Shown: one piece after another, positions 61,401-64,000 of the stretch
Layout of the letters: each line of letters starts with the position of its first letter
How positions within the stretch are numbered: position 1 is the first letter of the stretch
Source: Marchantia polymorpha subsp. ruderalis
Lineage: Eukaryota; Streptophyta; Marchantiopsida; Marchantiales; Marchantiaceae
NCBI GenBank assembly: GCA_037833965.1
Contig: AP031355.1
Coordinates: 24,019,501 to 24,083,500, forward strand
Direction: 5' to 3'
DNA length: 64,000 bases
Notes under the pieces: model-generated
Seen by the model: the letters and a program-made list of their open reading frames with translations, nothing else
Database searches by the model: none
Told to the model about the DNA's origin: nothing
Translations under genes and position numbers: made by a program

Positions 61401-62773
61401 ACTGTCAAGAGTGCCTCCCATAAAGAGACTTCGTCTGGCGATGATACCTGGCCGTTAACAGTGTAAGCAACAAATATATCATCAGTGAACATCAGCGCAA
61501 TGAATAGCAGCATCAGAACTGCCCTAAGATGCACATGATTTTTCAAGCAGTAAGGGCTGTTCATATCTGAGACAACTTATTATATGTAGTATACAGCGAG
61601 CAGGGCAAATGAGTAAGCAATGATCGAGTACTTAAAGATTGAAAGCGATTATTGTAGCGTCGTATAATTTGAAAAGAAGTCGCACAAGTAGTTCTACAAA
61701 AAGCTTCACTTGATGTTGGAAAAATATGATAGTTAGGAACAACTACAAATACAAGAGAATTTTTCATTCTAAACCGAGACGAATCTTTGAGTAGTCAACC
61801 GGCTCTGGTAAGAGATCGCACCTTGAGCATGATATATAGCCAAATGTAAGCCCAGATGGACCAAGTGAGCTCCACAGCAAAAACGCGAGTTTTCTCTATG
61901 CGTTTTACAGTACCGCCCACAGGTACGAGAACACAGATAGCCAACGTTGGAAGAAGGTTGAATGCAGCGGAACCTACTAGAGTACCTGGGCCGAGCCCTG
62001 GAACCAAAACCGAAAGCTTTTAGAACTCATCCCTACAGCCAAGAAACCCAGTATCCTCGAAAACAAATTCATACCCAATTTCGTCACTACTGGTGTAAAG
62101 ACCAAGATGAGAAAATAACACCTAAGGCACTTTCATGGTTTCCAAGTATTGCATCGTGAGCCTCGTAAGTGCATACTCTAGATGCTGCGAAATCTACAAA
62201 TATTTCACTCAAAGTCTTTCCTCCAAAAATAAATTTAGTTTCTGATTCAAGTGACGTGTGAGAAGGTCATCCAGTCCTCACCTTCAATATACAGGTCACC
62301 TAAATGTTGTATGGAGTCTATGATTGCGAGGGAAATTTGGGGCGAACTTGTGCCCAGCGCAAGCAGCGTTATATCTGCTACTGTAGAATTCCATATCTTC
62401 TCATGTTGAACTTCTACAATTCCAGTCACTGGGTTCTTTCTGCTGACCTTTCTCGTCTGCTTGACAATCATCTCCATAGCCCTCATATATAAGGCGGTGA
62501 TGGTTGCCAATCCAATAAAGCAAAAAACAAGACCGAGGGCATAGAGCACTCCTCGAGTCTGATATCTCCAGACATTTTCTCCTGGAAGGAGAAGGTAACT
62601 GGAACAACTTTCTCTCTTACGTGTTGTGTTATCCTGAGAAAACTCAAATACTTCAAGTAAGTAACCAGTAGGTGTTGATATTCCCCAGCAGTCCCAGCCC
62701 GCACCAATCAATGAACAAAGTTCGGCAGCAGTGCTTGCCACTCTGGAGGCATTAGATCCGAGATCACCAACAC
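58402..62773 (-). CDS. Na+/Ca2+ exchanger of the animal/algal NCX (SLC8-like) family, 5' end not found
   Basis: A membrane exchanger that should move Ca2+ against Na+ (or another monovalent cation). Exons on the minus strand: 62282-62773 ([15 protein letters not shown] and alpha-1 repeat [16 protein letters not shown]), 61822-61997 ([17 protein letters not shown]), 61230-61447, 60625-60813, a loop exon ending at 60365, 59391-59607, 58998-59127 (alpha-2 repeat [16 protein letters not shown]) and 58402-58696 ([20 protein letters not shown], stop TAG). The phases I checked join well; the join between the 60,625 exon and the next one is unresolved. About ten hydrophobic segments are visible. The loop between the two halves is only about 175 residues, and no Calx-beta domain is seen, whereas animal NCX loops are about 500 residues. 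The acidic residue of alpha-1 (Glu in animal GTSAPE) is Gln here, while the alpha-2 Asp is kept. The first exon(s) must lie above 62,773. Confidence 0.9.
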
Positions 62774-64000
62774 CTGCACGATAGACAGCTTGAAACGAGA
62801 GCCGCTTCAGAATCTAGTAACCCAAGATCTACACGTGATACCGCAGTCACAAAGCCTCTTGGGCACATGTACAACAGTGAATCTTCCTCAGCTGAACCAA
62901 AATAATACTACAGTTCTGATCCGATATCAGCTTACGTTTTGATGATCGGTTTCAGACTTTTCTCTCGATTTATGCCACAAAGGAAATCCTTGATGATGTC
63001 AACGATTCAAAGTCTATATAGTTTCGAACGACGATCAAACCTGAGCAAACAGACAGTACATCTCCATAAAACCGTACGTTTAAATTCGACCCCGTACCTG
63101 CCATCCTCGTTGCTGAAGGTCAAAGTGAGTGTCCAGATAAGCTACACAATCAGCTACAACTGAGCGCTCTTCTCCTTCGCTTGCCGGTTTTCATCGAGGT
63201 ATGTCGAAAGCGAGAAATATTCCGCAATTCGTACTGAAGTTGATCTGCAACTGAGAGACCTAAAGTTTTAAATATGTGATCTGTTTCGATGAATCCAGCC
63301 CCGTGCCTAGGCCACTTGAAGGTGACTGACATCTCTTCTTAAACCATTTTTATTTGTCGTGGTCGGTCGGAACTCTGCAAAATTCCATCAGAAAAATCAG
63401 GCACACGAAGGAGTAAATACAGAACAATCAGACCGTGAAGCTTATTAACCTAAAAACATGAGATTCGCATTTCGACATTCGGATTTTGCTAAGGTAATTA
63501 GTGGGCCTTTCAAAAAATTCGAGAAGATTCAGTCTGTGCGAGGCCAGTGAATCGTGCAATAGCTAAGAAGTCACGTCAATGCGGGCGTGTCTGAACGACT
63601 GAACAAGTTCACAATCAACCGAATTCGACGGGACTTACGTTAGTCGAAGCCTTTGGCACCTCAGTGTCGCGGAGATGGATGCGGAACGAACTACAACCTC
63701 ACATGCTTCAGCTTGTAGAGTGGAAAAACATGAGGATCTTGAATCTTTGGCAGACTTTCATGGGATGTGGTGAGTCTGGTGACTATTCCATCTCGAGGAG
63801 TGCAGGTTGAAGATTCTAAAACTTCGTCAATCGGGATGAGGTGATGATTGGACGGGTGTTACTGACAATGCGGGAAAAGTGCACCGTGTACATTACCGTT
63901 ATCGAAGTGCGCATCAAAGGTCTTCGGAAGGTGTCAAATTCATTTCAACGAGAGAAATCCAGGGAGAAGAAGTTGTGCAATTTTGCGACAGGACCAGGGG
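62774..64000. other. Upstream side of the NCX gene
   Basis: The missing first exon(s) of NCX may lie here or beyond the window. A minus-strand frame at 63,150-63,332 is open but has no hydrophobic or signal-like segment, so it was not added to the gene. Nothing else is recognisable. Confidence 0.4.

Noticed and set aside
63150-63332. Minus-strand 60-codon frame as the NCX first exon
   Set aside because: It lacks a signal or membrane segment and has no matching donor site and phase for the exon starting at 62,773.

Overview
The window looks like nuclear DNA of a spore-bearing land plant with swimming sperm, most likely a bryophyte (a liverwort would fit; this is inference). The reasons are a plastid-type ABC1 kinase, a sperm-flagellum protein (DRC11/IQCA1), a land-plant TIR-NB-ARC-TPR protein, telobox-like AAACCCTA motifs, and short GT-AG introns. 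A fourth gene is an animal-type Na+/Ca2+ exchanger, a family better known from algae and animals than from land plants.

Layout. 1-2,230 (+): 3' part of an ABC1 kinase gene, entering from outside the window. About 3,755-12,154 (+): the flagellar AAA protein DRC11 in many small exons, with one AT-rich intron of about 2 kb. 12,155-17,400: non-coding DNA with telobox-like motifs near its end. 17,400-24,130: a very AT-rich block holding a decayed Ty1/copia relic. 24,130-29,834: non-coding DNA that becomes GC-rich, with poly-G tracts and microsatellites. 29,835-33,443 (-): a single-exon TIR-NB-ARC-TPR gene, very GC-rich. 33,444-37,600: its GC-rich upstream region. 37,600-45,350: non-coding DNA containing a clean 765-bp non-autonomous hAT-type element with an 8-bp target duplication. 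45,350-55,400: a second AT-rich block with the 3' end of another copia element (its LTR carries three 152-bp tandem units), a fragment of a hAT transposase resembling fungal ones, and a candidate 1.1-kb inverted-repeat element. 55,400-58,400: non-coding, with two abutting perfect hairpins. 58,402-62,773 (-): most of the NCX gene, whose first exon(s) I could not find.

The four genes show no operon-like logic. They act in plastid lipid/quinone homeostasis (ABC1K), sperm motility (DRC11), immune or cell-death signalling (TIR-NB-ARC-TPR) and Ca2+ export (NCX). DRC11 and NCX could both matter in motile sperm, but that is speculation. The intron-bearing genes have moderate base composition, the intronless immune-type gene is very GC-rich, and the repeat blocks are very AT-rich, so the window is a mosaic of compositional domains. 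All exon boundaries were placed by eye from splice-site consensus and family resemblance.
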